Shown here in pieces: positions 46,174 through 60,060 of a stretch of 64,000 bases of DNA. A model generated the notes under the pieces. It was not told where the DNA came from, did not search any database, and worked only from the letters and a program-made list of their open reading frames with translations. Positions within the stretch are counted from its first letter, which is position 1; every line of letters begins with the position of its first letter. Source of the stretch: Protea cynaroides (taxonomy: Eukaryota; Streptophyta; Magnoliopsida; Proteales; Proteaceae); NCBI GenBank assembly GCA_028583415.1, contig CM053266.1:100719799-100783798 (forward strand), read 5' to 3'. The translations under genes and the position numbers were made by a program.

Positions 46174-47665
46174 CCAAACAGCATGTGCAACTCTATTCAG
46201 AGTGTGTTGGTTGAGTTGTCCAATCAATCACCATAGAAGTATTTATGTTGGGTTTACTCCATTCAAGTATAGGAAAACTGGGTAATTGGACTCACCTTAC
46301 CCAGGCTTTTGACATATCATTTGTGCTTCAGGTGTTTGACATCAAACTGTTGATCATAGATGGTTATTGTGTCTCTGAGGGTCTTACTGATCTCTTTTAA
46401 TGATAGTCTGGGGAAGACCAGCAAAGGTGTTGAGATTGTTGCGAGAGGGTGGCAAGTGGTTGGGGACAAATTGAGGTGATTGAAGGAAAGCAAAGGAAGA
46501 ATTAAGGTTTAGGGGATTAAGAAATGAAAACAAAACCTTGGATATTGCAGAAATGTCGTGTCCTGTCTATGCTCGGTGAACACAATTAGTCACAGGATGA
46601 AGTAAAAGTGGTTTTGTATGATGCGACCATTGCCATCTTTGCCTCCCCAAGTTTCCTAGACTTTTGACCTATTGAGGCCAAAAGCTTGTGATCTAGCTCC
46701 ACTCTTTAGAGCATATCTCACTGGAGAAAGTTTTAGGTGAAGGAAACCAAAGGGACAGGAGCATAAATAATTCTCATGGAATGCTTGTAATACCCCCACT
46801 TGAGTGTCAACTTGGTCCTGAAACAGGATACTGAAATCGAAACCAACCGCTTTAAAACTGTACCCAATCGAGCCGAACCAAAATAGAATAGATACGGAAA
46901 TGGTATGAAACATAAGAATCTTATTTGGTACAATATGGTATTGGTTTTATGGGCCGAACAGGTTTAAATACGTATTGAACTGTACCAACTTATGTAAACC
47001 ATACCGAGCCAAATTTCTTTGTGCATTCGTTCTTACTGTGATGATGATATAGCTGTAATGATGCTGACAATATCCAGAACTTTTATATTTTAAGAATATA
47101 GCATTTTTAGGGACATTATAAATTTATAATGGTTTTAACCCTTTTGTTAATCAGGTTCAGTATGAAATCGTATATATACTGTATAAGAAATCGTGTATAT
47201 ATATGTATATATATAAAACCGTACTGAAGTACCGAGTCAGCATAGTAATGATATGAATAATATAGTTTTTTTCCGGGTACTATTGGATGAGGATATTGCA
47301 CTTTCACCTTCTTTATCAAACCAAAATCATACCAAACCGTTGGCAGCCTTAACACGTCTGTCCCTGAACCTTAACATAACCCCACAAGAATCGAGGTTAA
47401 GATCCTCTTCACCACGGATGACGAAAACTCGGTCATACCCCAACTATATAATTCACCATTTTCCATTTTTTTTTTATAATTTTTCTGCTAGTTTTGCTCC
47501 TTGAAACAATTCGTTATGTTTCACCCAAAAAAAAAAAAAAAAAATTATAATTATATTGACACATGGCAGATGGTGCATATGCCAGACAAATTGATGCTGT
47601 GTCGTAGCTGGATCCCCGCTCCTTATTTTTATTTTGTATAATGTACGAAATGATTAGTATGTACA
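46174..47665. other. 3' flank of IPT2 / intergenic
   Basis: Probable 3'UTR first. No polyadenylation signal was chosen with confidence. Further on there are TA-rich microsatellites (about 47170-47215) and a poly(A) run (about 47527-47543). No gene supported. Confidence 0.55.
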
Positions 47666-48345
47666 TGTTAGGGGTGGAAAATATTCCCCGATAAAAAGTT
47701 GACACGTGGCACCTTAAGCAGCCTCGGCCGACTCGGCTCATTATGGTTACTCTTCGCATTAATCTCTTAATAGCCAACTCCTGCTAGGATAAGTCACTTG
47801 GTCGGATATATATCCGAAGCCACGTGTCCTTGATCCACACAATCAGATTGTGCATGATGCATGCACGAGGCCTTCTCCTACTCGCATACATTGCATAGTC
47901 AAGGTCTTATCTTATAACACAGAGTCCATATTAATGGGACACTTGTCATGTTTCATTCAGGGGATTCGGCACTTCTTCCTGAGGTCTCCCACTCCTACTC
48001 GGAGCCTATGACCTGGCTGCCACACATTGCAACACTTGCCAATCCTTCCTGTGTACGCCATGCTGAATTTGGGTACCTCTAAGACTCTTGCCTCTGCCTA
48101 TAAATACAAGGGGTTCCCTAAGGTAAAAGGGTGAATTTTTTACCTCTCTTTTGCACTCAAGTTCTTTCTACGACCCCTCTCTTTAAATTGGAATTAGCTT
48201 TCTGCTACTCTTGATTGCTTACGTAGGGAATTTGACATAAGCATCGAAGTGTACTTGGGGCTTAGTCACTCAACTCCTTTATCTAATCTTTGTGATTGCA
48301 GGTTATCCAGATCGCAGAGCAATGAGACGATTTCCAACCGCAATA
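47666..48345 (+). repeat. 5' LTR of a Tat-like gypsy element
   Basis: Starts TGTTAGGGGTGG. It carries a plausible TATA box CTATAAATAC (48098-48107). Directly after it comes TTTGGCGCCCACCG (48347-48360), the PBS-region wording common in plant Tat-lineage (Retand/RIRE2-like) elements. The exact right border is uncertain by a few bases. Confidence 0.68.
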
Positions 48346-49058
48346 GTTTGGCGCCCACCGTGGGGCCTTAGACTGAATTTGAAGGAAAGTGTACGATAGA
48401 ACCTATTGATTATTCAATGGCTCACCGTTAAACACATGCATAGTCGGTTGCGCCTCCGAGGACGTGAGGGAGGACAGTTATACATGCACCACTGGGGCAA
48501 TACCAAATCCTACTCCTATACCCACTCCCCCTGTTCCACCACTAGCGCCGTCTCCACCAGTACTACTGGCTCAGCAGTACGTGACTAGTGAGCAATTCGA
48601 TGAAATAGATCACGTAGCTGGTCCAAGCATTGCACGAGGCTCACCCAGCCAACGGAGGAAAAGGAGTGGGAGTGGCAAATCCTTCTCCGGCCCCTGCGCC
48701 TGCCATGCCACGAGCAGCGGCCAACTCGGCTGCCTCTCGATCAGTTCATAGTAGGTCAGGTTGGTCGAGGTCGCAGTGCCACCAAGTCGGTGCTGCACCG
48801 GCCAGATCTCACTCTTGCACCTGAGGACCTACTACACTAGCCTAGAGCATGGCTACGTCCTCTGCTCACACCCAACCGTCAAATAGCTGAGCTTTAGTAC
48901 ATGAGAGGCTCGGCTCTAGGTTGAATCCTGAACACGATGCGAGGTCCTTCCTCAATGCTATTCATCAAGAAAGGGTTAGGGTCATCCCAGATATTCCAAC
49001 TGCTATGACGGTCCCTCCGCCCAGCCCAACCAACTAAGGTAGAAAGATAACTGAACGT
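48346..49058 (+). pseudogene. Tat-like gag start (fragment)
   Basis: After the PBS region, an ATG at 48418 is followed at once by a stop. Pro-rich text (PIPTPPVPPLAPSPPV, 48500-48580) and a later GSRLNPEHDARSF-like stretch near 48910 resemble the variable gag start of Tat elements. It is cut at 49058 by LTR D. No pol. Confidence 0.5.
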
Positions 49059-50514
49059 GTCGCACCCCAATTCTGGTCAAACCAGAAGTGTAAGACCCGC
49101 ACACTACTAACCCAGTTTAATCGTGTTGTGTTAGGTCTTCCCATCATAGCCGGATCGAGTGGACCAACCGTGTGAAGAAACCACAAGACCAGGTAAGTTA
49201 ATCGACCCAAAAACAATCAAGTTAGGTCGTATGATTGACTACTTGAACTGGTATGGTCGAGCATAGGAGGAAGAACAAGAGACCAGTCAAAATTGGCACC
49301 TATGAGGGGTGTGGTCGATGGATTTTGCGACCACACCTATCGACTGTATGTTGCCAGATTAGACTCCGAGATTTGGAAACCTTTCAAATCAAAGGGGATT
49401 TCTTTCTAAATTCTAGGAGGGCTCTATGTGGAAAGTTTCTCCCTATATAGAGGACATCCCTTTAACCTCTCTCACTCTTTTGAAACAACCTTTAACCCTA
49501 AACCTAAGAGAGAAAGAGAGAGGAAGAGAAGAAGAAGAAGATTTTGAGAAGAAAGCTAAGAGAGGAGGACTTGCAGAGAAGGTCCTAGTTCTCTGCATCA
49601 AGTTAAGGTTTGAACCTCATCTTTATAGGCTTAGAATAGGATTTCCATGGTAAACTGAGATGTTGAATTGATGCAAGCTCTCAACCATGAGATTCCTTAG
49701 GCAAATCTTGAAGGAGACTCATGGAGAGTAGGTTAGGGTAAGTAGAGATGTGAAACTATGAATTGATGGCTTTAGATTGACTCTAGATGCACCCTACTGA
49801 TGAACCGAGAAATTGACTCATGAAGAATTTCGATTGAAGGAAGAAATTGACCAAACCTCGTATGGTCGCATGATATGCAACCACATGGCCTACCATAGCT
49901 ATTTGGTGAGTTGTCAGGAAATGTATGGTCGCATGGTGTGGTTGCATGATGCATGACCATACATATCGACCGCATAGCCTGTAGTCGACATAAACATGAG
50001 ACCACAAGATTGACCAGTCGACCATTAATGGCTCTATTTCGATTTTTGACTAATGTAACTTAGTACAATCGAATCTTAACTTAATTCCATACATTCCCTG
50101 GGTTCCCAAGTAGTTCAAAGTGATTTTCAAGGCTTGAAAGGAGATCAAATATCGTTTACAGGTGAGGGAACAAGACCTAAACTAATTGGATAATAACAAA
50201 CCATGTTCTTTTGTTGCATTCAATGCTATGAATGATTATATGCTTGTATGCTTGTCATGTGCATCTCACATGTCATTCAATATTACTGTTATATATCTGC
50301 TCATGTATATTTATTTCTATTTATTTATAACATGATGATAATGTTAGGGATAGGCATGTATTTGTGTGTGTGGTTAGTGTGTTGGATGTGAGTGGAGCAT
50401 CAGGGGGAGGACGTGGTATTGTGGTTCATCCTGATTACTAGACTCTAGCTCTATATCTACTCAGTCCTACTCACTAACATCTTCGTATCGTCGTTACCTT
50501 AGCGGAACTAGTAT

Positions 50515-53500
50515 TGTAAGACCCACACTCTACTAACCCGGTCTTACCATGTCGTATCAGGTCTTCCTATCATGGTCGGACCAAGCGGACCAAGGGCGTG
50601 AAAGAACCACAAGGCTAGGTATGTAAATCGATCCAAAATTAGCTAATTAGGAGTATGTGGTCGCATACCTGAGCAGGTATGATCGACCACACCTAGGGAA
50701 AAATGAGACCACTCGAAAAACTACGAGTGATCACATATTTGGTATGTGTGGTCACGGATTTTGCGACCACACGTGCGACCACACGATGGTATGACCGACT
50801 CTGAGTTTTGGAATCTTTCCAAAACTAAGATATCTCTTTCCTAGTTAGATTGGGACCTTATATGGATAGTTTTTCTCTATATTAAGGACGTCCCATAGTC
50901 TCTCCTACTCTTTTATAACCCAAATTGAAAGAGAGAGAGAAAGAGAGAAGGAGAAAGAGAAGGAGATTTGAAGAGGAAGGCTAGGAGGAAGAGTTGCAGA
51001 AAAGGCTCTGGTTCTCTAACAAGCTTAAGGTATGGAACCTTTCTCTGTAGTAGTAGAACATCTAGAATATGATCTTCCATCGTAATTAAGATGTTGAATC
51101 AAAATAGGATCTCAACCATGAGACCCATGGATAAAAACTCAAGAGAGATCTATGGAGAGTAGGTTAGGGTAAATAATTGTGTAAAATTATGAATTTAAGG
51201 CCATATATCAGTCATAGGAAGGACCCTAATGATAAACCAAGGAATGGAATCATGAAGGGGTTGGACTGAGAGTGAAAGTCGACCAAAACTCGGGTGGTCG
51301 TAGCTATGGTCGACCACACGAGGCTCACATGATCGACCACATGCTCTCGGGAAGGTCCCAGAGAGGGTATGGTCGCATGATATGCGACCACACATATCGA
51401 CTACACACCCTGTGGTCGTAAAAACTGAGACCACGGGTGCAGCCACACCTGTGACCACATAACTTCTGAAAGTCTGTTTAACTCCAGACTAGACTTCTGA
51501 CTACTGTAGCTTGATGAACTTGAACCCTAATTTAGAATCCATAAATTTCTTAGGTTTTCAAGTGGTTTAAAAGTGATTTACAAAGCTTGGAGAAGATCGA
51601 ATATCTTTAAAGGTGAGGGAACAAGACCTAAACTAATTGGATAATAATAAACTATTTTATTTTATTGTGTCTAATGCAATGATTGATTCTATGCTTGCCT
51701 GCTTGTAATGTGCATCTCACATGTCATCCAATATTATTGTTATTTCTGCTCATTCATATTTATTTTTGTCTATTAATAACATGATGATGATGATGATGCT
51801 AGGGATAGGCATGTGATTGTGTGTGTGTGGTTAGTGTGTTGGATGCTAGTGGAGCATCAGGGAGAAGATGTGGCATTGTGGTTCAGCCTAGTCACTAGAC
51901 TCTAGTTCTATCTCTACTTAATTTCTGCCCATTGACATCATCATATCACCATTGCCTTAGCAGAACTATTACGTCGTAGAGTATTAGGGGAGGTGGTCTC
52001 GGACCGTATGTTCTTTGACTCTATCGGTGGACTTTAGCTCTATCTCTATGGACGTATTGAAGGATGCTGGGGTGAGGCCTTGGATACATTATGTCACACC
52101 CCAATTTTTGACTAACCAAAATGGTATGATGAACCATCAACAAACCAACGGTTCAACCAAGATCTCGAATAGGCTATCCCACATATGATAAACCAAAACA
52201 CATTCCACATTAATCAGAGATAATAAAGTAAATAGTGGAAGTCTTACAGATAATGAACTGAGGTCTAGTCATGATAAATAATTAATATTCTATTTATTTC
52301 CAAATAACCAAAACATAACTTAATACATATTACAATATCTAAATACGAAGTCTAAACACTAAACACATCCACAGCTGAAACGCTCTCTTAATGAACCATG
52401 TTCGTTCTCCACAGCTTGCTCATTCATAGCCTCCACCCGTTTATATGTTGGCGTGTAGACATAATCTTCAATCATAGTACCTGTAACATCAGAAACTAAA
52501 AGAATTACGCGCACGAGGGTCAGCTCTCTAACTTGAGCTCAGTGAGAAAACAAAATAATGCAACAAACATATGCATGCATTCAATTCATGTCTTTGGTCT
52601 GGTATATAAGTTTGCAATGTGCTATAGAAAGTATTGGTGGCCAAAGGTTACGTTTATTGACGCCTCACCTCTATACACGAGTGTGTGAAGCCACCCAAAG
52701 ATAACGTTTATTGTCGTCCCACATGCACCCACCATGGACAATGTACACGCAAATGTTACGTTTATTGCTGTACCGGTTGCCCATACCAACACGTAAGCCC
52801 CTACTGGCGAGGGCTCGCAAACTGGACTCGCAACTAACCAATCCTAATGTCAAACAGTGTATCCAAGGCCTCACCCCAGCATCCCTCAATATGTCCATAG
52901 AGATAGGGCTAAGGCCCCCCGGTAGAGTCAGAGACTACACGGTCTGAGACCACCTCTCCTCATACACTACAACGTAATAGTTCTGCTAAGACAATGGCGA
53001 TACGACGATGTCAGTGGACAAGACTTGAGTTAGAGATAGAGCTAGAGTGCTGAGGCCCGACCTATGACACCCCCTGATACTCGCTCGCATCAAGCACAAT
53101 AAACACACACATACATTCACATGCCTACTCCTATCATCATCATCATCATCATGTTATAAACAATAAATTTAAATATGCATGAACAGTAATAATAAAAATA
53201 TTGGATGACATGTTGAATGCACATACAAGCATACACGCATAGAATCAGTCATGGCATGGGACTCAAGAAATAAAAATAGTTTGTTATTAACCAATTAGTT
53301 TAGGTCTTGTTCCCTCACCTTTGCTTGATTGTAGATCCTCTTTCAAGCTTTAAGAATCAACTAAATATCAATATTATATCACTAGAAGACCTAATGAAGT
53401 CGATAGAATTTAATTAGAATTAATTCTGATTTTAAAAACCTACTGTTAACTGGGGGTCGATGCCAGGGTCGGACCTTCCATCGACCCTGGGTGCGACCAC

Positions 53501-55168
53501 CCCTTTCCTGGGCTTCCCGAATGCTGGGGGTCGATGCTAGGGTCGGATGTTCCATCGACCCTAGGTGCGACCCCCCATGTTTGAGTCAAAAATTTCATTT
53601 TACAGTCCATTCTTTCATGTTTGGGTCCTATGACTTACTTCCACAATCCATTCTATGCTTGTTCTATGGCTTAAAACTCTAGGTTTCTTCCTTACTTTGC
53701 CTACCATGATTTTTCTTCATGGATTTCATTGAAATCCTCCCATGGATGGATGATTTGGGTTTCTCCTAAGTCATACCCTCTTCATAAATCATTCTAAGGT
53801 CTTAAATAAATCATGAAGAATGTATTCATACCTTAGGTTTGCTGAGATTCAGAGTTTCCTCTGAATTTCCTCCTCCTTGGTCTTCTTCTTCAATTCTCCT
53901 TTTCTTCTCCTTCTCTTCCTTCTCTTCTCTTTTTCTCAATCCAATTAGGGTTGTAAAAGGAGTGAAAGAGGCTTAGGGATATCCTATTTATAGAGTAAAA
54001 CCTCCCAAAATAAGTCCCACTGAGTATAGAAAAGGTTCCAATTGAAATTAGGAAGTTTCCTAATTTCCGGTTCTGTCGGCAACAGGGGGTCGATGGGGGG
54101 TCGGACAATTCGAGACCCCTGCGACCCCCAGACCAAAAAGTCATGGGTCGGACAGGGGGTCGACCTTGCCTGTTTAGGCATGCGACCCTATCCTCATTTT
54201 GACTATTTTTGAGTAAAATTTCATATTGGGTCTTGGGTTTCTTCACACACTTGGTCCACTTGGCTCGACCATGATATGTAGACCGATCATGACACGAAAT
54301 GTAAGGTTAGACTGGGTTCGTGGCGTGCGGGTCTTACAACTCCACCACCCTTAAAAGAAATTTCATCCTCAAAATTTGAAAGTACGGATCTTACACATTA
54401 GATGTCATTAGGATTGGTTAGTTGCGAGCCCAGTTTGTAAGCTCTCGCCAATAGGGGCTTATGTGTTGGTATGAGTAGGGCATCAGAGGAAGTGTTGACG
54501 GTGTGTGATCCAGACATTTTAGCTCTATCTCTATTCCATGGTAGGTGCTTGTGGGATGATAATGGTGTTTGATCTATTGGGCAGATTCACATACTCGTGT
54601 ATAGAAGCACGGTGGCCACCAAACCTTTCTATAACACATTGTAAACTTAAAAATCAGACCAAAGATATGAATTGAATGCATGCATATGTTTGCGCATTGT
54701 TTTGTTTGCTCACTTAGCCGTGATGTGTGTTCACCCTTTTGACGTCGAATATTTTTTAGTTGTTGATGCAGGTCCTACTATTGAAGATTATGTGAACGCG
54801 TTGACGTATGGACACGTAGCGGCCATGGATGTAGCAGCTATGGAGGAGGCACATGATCCATCATGCGAGTGCAATCAATGTGTTTTTGATTAGTGTAGTT
54901 ATTCTTGATTATCGAAACATGTAATTGATTATTTTATTTTATGTCTTGAGTTACTTGAGAATAATTGGATTAATTATTTATTATCACTGTTAGATACTTA
55001 GTTCATTATTAATAAAGACTTCTGTTATTATTTATTTACTCTGATTATGCTTGTAGAATGTATTTGGTTTAATTAGAGGGGTACGGCCTATGCGAGATCC
55101 TAGTTTGAACCGTTGGTTTTCATGACGGTTTATCACACCACTAGTTAGTCTAGAATTGGGGTGTGACA
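50515..55168 (+). mobile_element. LTR A (solo, sense), split by element B
   Basis: TGTAAGACCCACAC at 50515 to GGGTGTGACA at 55168. Flanked by AGTAT (50510-50514) and GGTAT (55169-55173), 4 of 5 matching. Without element B it is 2345 bp. Repeat blocks lie at 50640-50790 and 51295-51460 (TGGTCGCATACC, ATGGTCGACCACAC). Confidence 0.88.
52092..54395 (-). mobile_element. Element B: LTR plus PPT remnant, inserted in LTR A
   Basis: A full antisense LTR (52092-54338, TGTCACACC to GTCTTACA) is followed by about 47 bp of internal polypurine region (CTCCACCACCCTTAAAAG) and then ATCTTACA, the last bases of the second LTR. Perfect CATTA duplication at 52087-52091 and 54396-54400. So a whole element inserted, then lost nearly all of its interior and other LTR by deletion. 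Repeat blocks lie at 53455-53580 and 54085-54190 (GGGGGTCGATG, CATCGACCCTGGGTG). Confidence 0.88.
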
Positions 55169-57957
55169 GGTATGGTGTAGGGCATTAAGGGGAGGACGTG
55201 GCACTGTGATTTATCTTGGCCACCAGACTCTAGCTCTATCTGTTTGGGCATATTGAGGGAGGCTGGGTAAGGCCTTGGATACATTTGGATGCCATTAGGA
55301 TTGGTTAGTAGCGAGTCCAGTTTGTAAGCCCTCACCAATAGGGGCTTACGTGTTGGTATGGGTAGGGCATCAGGAGAAGTGTTGGCAGTGTGTGATCTGG
55401 ACACTTTAGCTCTATCTCTATTCTATGGTGGGTGCATGTAGGACGGCAATGGTATTTGATCCACCGGACGGATTCACACACTCGTGTATGGAGGTGTGTG
55501 GCCGCCAATCCTTTCTTTAGCATAGTTGTAAACTTAAAATCAGACCAAAGATATAAACTGAATGCATGCATATGTTTATGCATTGTTTTGTTTGCTCACT
55601 GAGCTGTGATGTGTGCTCATCCTCTCAACGTCAAATATTTTTAGTTGATAATGCAGGTCCTACTGTAGAAGATTATATGAATGCATCGACGCATGGATAC
55701 ATGGTGGCTATGGACATGGAAGCTATGGAGAAAGCGCATGATCCATCATGTGAATGCAACCAATGTGTTTTTGAGTAGTTTAGTTATATTTGAGAAATAA
55801 AATATGTAATAAACTATTTTACTTTATGTCTTGAGTAACATGGAGATAATTAGATTTAATTATTTATTTAACACTATTAGACCTCAGTTCATTAATAATA
55901 AAGACTTTCGCTATTTATTTCATTATCTCTGACTATGTTGTGGAAAGTATTTGGTTTAACATGGTTGGCATGGTCTTTACGAGATCTTGGTTTGAACTGT
56001 TGGTTCTTATGACCGTTCATCACACTACTGGTTAGTCTAGAATTAAGGTGTGACAAGAAGTGTGAATGAACCATTAATGAACCATGGCTCAATCCAGGAT
56101 CACAAAAGATCGTGCCAAACATCAAACCAAACATCCAACCACAATCAGAATATATAAATAGTAAGCAAAATACTTTATTATTAATGAACTGAGTACTAAT
56201 GATAAATAAATAAATAAACCAGTTATCTCCAAATGTACCAAAACATACTAAATATTCTTATAAGTTCTTGATTAAAAATATGAAAATAATTCTAAAGATA
56301 GACATAATGGAAACCCTGGCATGAAGAATCATGCTCGTCCTCCATCGACTGCACGTTCATAGTCGTCACTTATCCATACGACGGTGTATTGATATAATCT
56401 TCTACGGTAGTACCTGCATCATCAATTAAAAAGAAAATGATATTATGGGGTGAGCTCACAACTTAACTCAGTGAGAAAACAAAACCATCCAACAAACATA
56501 TGCATGATGTAATATTTAACTCTTTGGTCTGGTTTAAGTTTGCAATGTGCTATGGTAAGGATAGGCAGCTACCATACCCCCATACGCGAGAGTGTAAGCA
56601 CACCCACCAGTTAGGCACCTACCAAAATTGATGTCACCCCATAACACTCACTATAAGATAGAGATAGAGCTAGAACCTAAAGGATCACACACCGCTAGCA
56701 CCCCCCTGATACCCTATCCCATACCAGTACATGTGTCTAATGGCGAGGGCTTGCAAATTGGGTTCGTTATTAACTAATCCTAGATGTCATCAAAGTATAT
56801 CCAAGGCCTTACCCTAGCTTCCTTCAATACGGCACATAGATAGAGCTAGAGTCTACTGGCAGAGCTAAGGCCCATACCGCGATCACTCCCCTTGATACCC
56901 TATGACGTGCTAAGTTCGCTAAGGTAATAGCGATATGACGATGTCAATGCAGTAAATGGTCTAAGGCTACCATCTCTCCCTACTTAACACTCCTACTACA
57001 CACAAACTCATGCTTATCCTCAACATCATCAGCATAAAGAATATAATTTAAATATCCATGAATAAAATAAACAGTTATTGGATGACATGTTATATGCACA
57101 CACAACAGAGCAACAAGAATAAGTAATACACAGGGTAACTTGTTTTTTAATCTATTAATTTAGGTTTTGTCCCTCACCTGTTGAGCGATGTCGATTCTTT
57201 CCCAAGCTTTGAAAACTATCTTGAAGTGGTTATTAACCCTAAACAACCATTGAAACAAATTAGGGTTTAATTCGTATTAATTTATGTCTTTCAGACTGAC
57301 TGTCTGGATAGACAATTAAGCCTTCTGGACATTGTCCGATCGACTGTCTGACAATATATATGTGCGATCAGACAATAGACTAGATAAACCCTGAGATGCC
57401 TCCTGAGAGCATCTGGTAGCCAGTCCGGTCCCCTATTGGGTGCTTCCGGACAACACTGACCGGATAACCTCCAGAGCATCCTTCAGGCTGTCTTCTAGTC
57501 CGTCCTCTTCAGAGTAATTTCTCAGACTTCCTTTAAGATTCATCCTACACTGTTATAAAGTCAAGACTATATTACCATTAGGGTTTCGAGTACACATAAC
57601 AAAATAACCCTAAGTCTACAACCCTAACGGTAACGAAATCAGACCACTGCCTCCAACGGCTGTGAATCCAACCTCACACCCATTTTAATCTATCCATAGT
57701 AATGAAAGGACTTACCGTTGGTTCCTCGACGAAGATTGCTGTAAACTGATGATGTGTTCTTCCTCTTCTTCCTTCTCTTGGGCCCACTTCTCCTCTAAGC
57801 CTTCTTCTTAACTCCCTTTTTAGATTTAGGGTTTCTAAATGATCAAAATAGTGAGAAAGAGTGATGGGATGTCCTCTATATATACATCTGGAATCAGAGT
57901 ACGGTCCACAGTCCAGACAGTTATTCTATAATACATATAAAAAATAGAAACAAACTA

Positions 57958-59222
57958 TCATGTAGCTGGAGGAGTAGGAGGAGGAGGTGCCTCTCGGTCT
58001 CAATCATAGTCCTCGGTGTACACCCTCGTGAGCTAGGCTACTTGTGTTTGGGTCACTCAAAGACTCTTGAAGAGGCTCCCCACTAGCCCATCAATCCCAT
58101 GCTGAGCATCTAGGATCTCTCCTATCCACTGATCTGTAGCACGCTGAGCGTTACAAATCTCATGAAGTAACACCATCATATCATCTGGTGGTGGGAGCGA
58201 AGGACCAGTCAAGTGAGTAGTACGAGAAGGGCTAGCTCCAATAGAACGCTATGGAAAAAGAGGAGGGATGGCTTCCAGATCCATGTACATCTAGTCATTG
58301 TCCTCCTCATCATCACTCTCTACTGCCTCTGTTATTGCCGCTCTTGCCTCCTCCACATCTGCTGCAACCACCTGAGTGAGAGGACGTCTCATAGCATTCA
58401 TCTCCTCATCACTGACTTGCACCTCTTGCATCCCCATCCTGCAGATGGCCTCCCAGTTGAGGTCAGTTGAAAAAGTATCCTTGTAGATCCTCTCATCCTC
58501 TAAGTTCACCTGTAGGTGAGAGAGCAAAGTGGTGATCAAGCGTCCATAGGGTAGGTTACACCTCAAATCGGGTGTAGTGACTCTGTGCATAGTCCGTATG
58601 ATGATGTAGGGCAGGCATATAGGTTACTTGGTGCAGATGCAGTAGAGTAGATACTGAGTGATCTGAGAAACCATCTCGTAATGCCTACTCTGAGGAATAA
58701 GATTATGCTAGATAATCTTGCAGTACACCCAAGGCTCAGGACAGAGGTTGACTACCTTCATCTGCCAACAGTCGTCCTGCAGAATCTGGTAGCACACCTC
58801 TGCGCACATCTTCTCTGATAAAAACTTGAGCTCTTTTGGAGTGCAATAGACCAATTAACCGGCACTAGAGATACCCAAAAGGTCCACCAATTGTTAGGTG
58901 TTGAAAGAGATAGGAACTCCTTTCACCCAACTGGTGATCCGAAGCGCTCTCCCACTGTCTATGTCCTCTAGGTCATCCTCCAACTTAAGGTTGCAATAGA
59001 AATGCTTGACCAGCACTGGATGGGTGCAACCCTTATATCGGATCACAGGGAGCCAGCCCATCTCATCGAATGCCCTCTCTACATCAAATAGGGCTAAGCT
59101 AGGCAGGTTGACAAGCCGACCCCCTCAACTTTCTTCTGATGATACCATGGATACTATGCCTCAGCTTCGGCAGAATGGAAGTTAGTAGCATCGTATGGTC
59201 TGGGCATCTTGGTTCGGGCCAT
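57958..59222 (-). pseudogene. Antisense additional ORF of element E (degraded)
   Basis: ATG at 59222 (MARTKMPRPYD), stop at 57958. The same blocks as the ORF at 7028-8289 follow in the same order: EMGWLPVIRY, LVKHFYCNLKLEDDLED, VPISFNT, LPYIIIRTMHRV, NLPYGRLITTLLSHL, VSDEEMNAMRRPL, and a Pro-rich tail. Several in-frame stops. A 5'UTR intron is visible on the minus strand: donor GTATGTTC at 59650, acceptor TTCTTGCAG ending at 59228, 423 bp. Function unknown; shared with element G as antisense partner of gag. Confidence 0.75.
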
Positions 59223-59650
59223 AGTAACTGCAAGAAAAAGAAACAATGAAAATCAGTTAGAAAATTGGGCAGAATAACGACGTAAAATGGGTAAAAGCCT
59301 TGCTTTTTACCCAAACACCTAGGTAGGAGGACTTATATGAGTTACAAACCATTCTACAATGATTAACCAATAGGGAATTGTAACAAATTTTAAGGATTTC
59401 AAAGGGAATAGAGAATAGGGCAAAATCCCCAAATTTTAGGTCAAAAATAAAATTTTGGGAGTCTGGCCAAACCAACCAATGAAACCCAAATTTTCTTGAG
59501 GGCTTTTGTCCGTTGGGTACTCAACATCTAACCCAAGCAATAAAAAATGAATTTTTACGGTTGAATAAGTTTTAATTTGAAGAAAATAGTAAAGAACGAT
59601 GTAAACCTAGGTATAACAGGCTAAAAGAAGGAAAGGAATGAAGAACATAC

Positions 59651-60060
59651 GTTGAAGGTTGAATGGGAATCGCCGATCAATGAAGAAATCACCAAATTGT
59701 GCGGTTGACACTATTGAAACTCAGTGGTGGCTAGTTGAGTCAAGTCAGAAGAAGACAAAAGAGAAATGGGAAGAAAAAGGCTTGAAACAGGTTTAAAAAC
59801 CTGATTTTTAAATGTCGGTCCCATAATTCGACTAAATAGTCGACCACATGAGTCGACCACAGGGTCCTGGTTAGTTGCCAGGGTCCATATGGTCCCATGC
59901 GATATTGACCACACAAGTATTTTTTCTGCTGAATTGCTTGTTTGGATTCTGTACTTCGAATTTGCTTCATTTATTGTGAGACTAACATGACACCATAGTA
60001 TATTGTACTTGTCTCACATGTTTTTAACTTTTCAGACACCACCACAGTCGATAGTCAAAA
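59651..60060. promoter_or_regulatory. Head-to-head gap of element E with repeat block
   Basis: Between the antisense-ORF leader exon (minus) and gag (plus). Holds AGTCGACCACATG and GAGTCGACCACAGGG words and variants at about 59815-59915, at the same relative place as the block at 6198-6410 in element G. A two-way promoter is possible but unproven. Confidence 0.5.

Larger units (their letters stand above)
49089..56055 (+). mobile_element. LTR C (solo, sense), split by LTR A
   Basis: TGTAAGACCCGCAC at 49089 to GGTGTGACA at 56055, with LTR A inserted after 50514. Without it the LTR is about 2.31 kb, the size of element G's LTR. Flanked by AGAAG on both sides. No PBS or PPT adjoins it, so it is a solo LTR. 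Repeat blocks lie at 49240-49330 and 49855-50010 (TATGGTCGCATG, GCGACCACAC words). Confidence 0.88.
49059..57925 (-). mobile_element. LTR D (antisense gypsy LTR), split by LTR C
   Basis: Starts TGTCGCACCCCAATTCTGG at 49059, is interrupted after 49088 and resumes at 56061 (TGTGAATGAACC). It ends, truncated, near 57925, about 400 bp short of the usual LTR end. LTR C lies inside with an AGAAG duplication (49084-49088 and 56056-56060). Its own repeat block is at about 57290-57480 with words such as GACTGTCTGAC and GTCCGATCGACTGTC. Confidence 0.8.
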
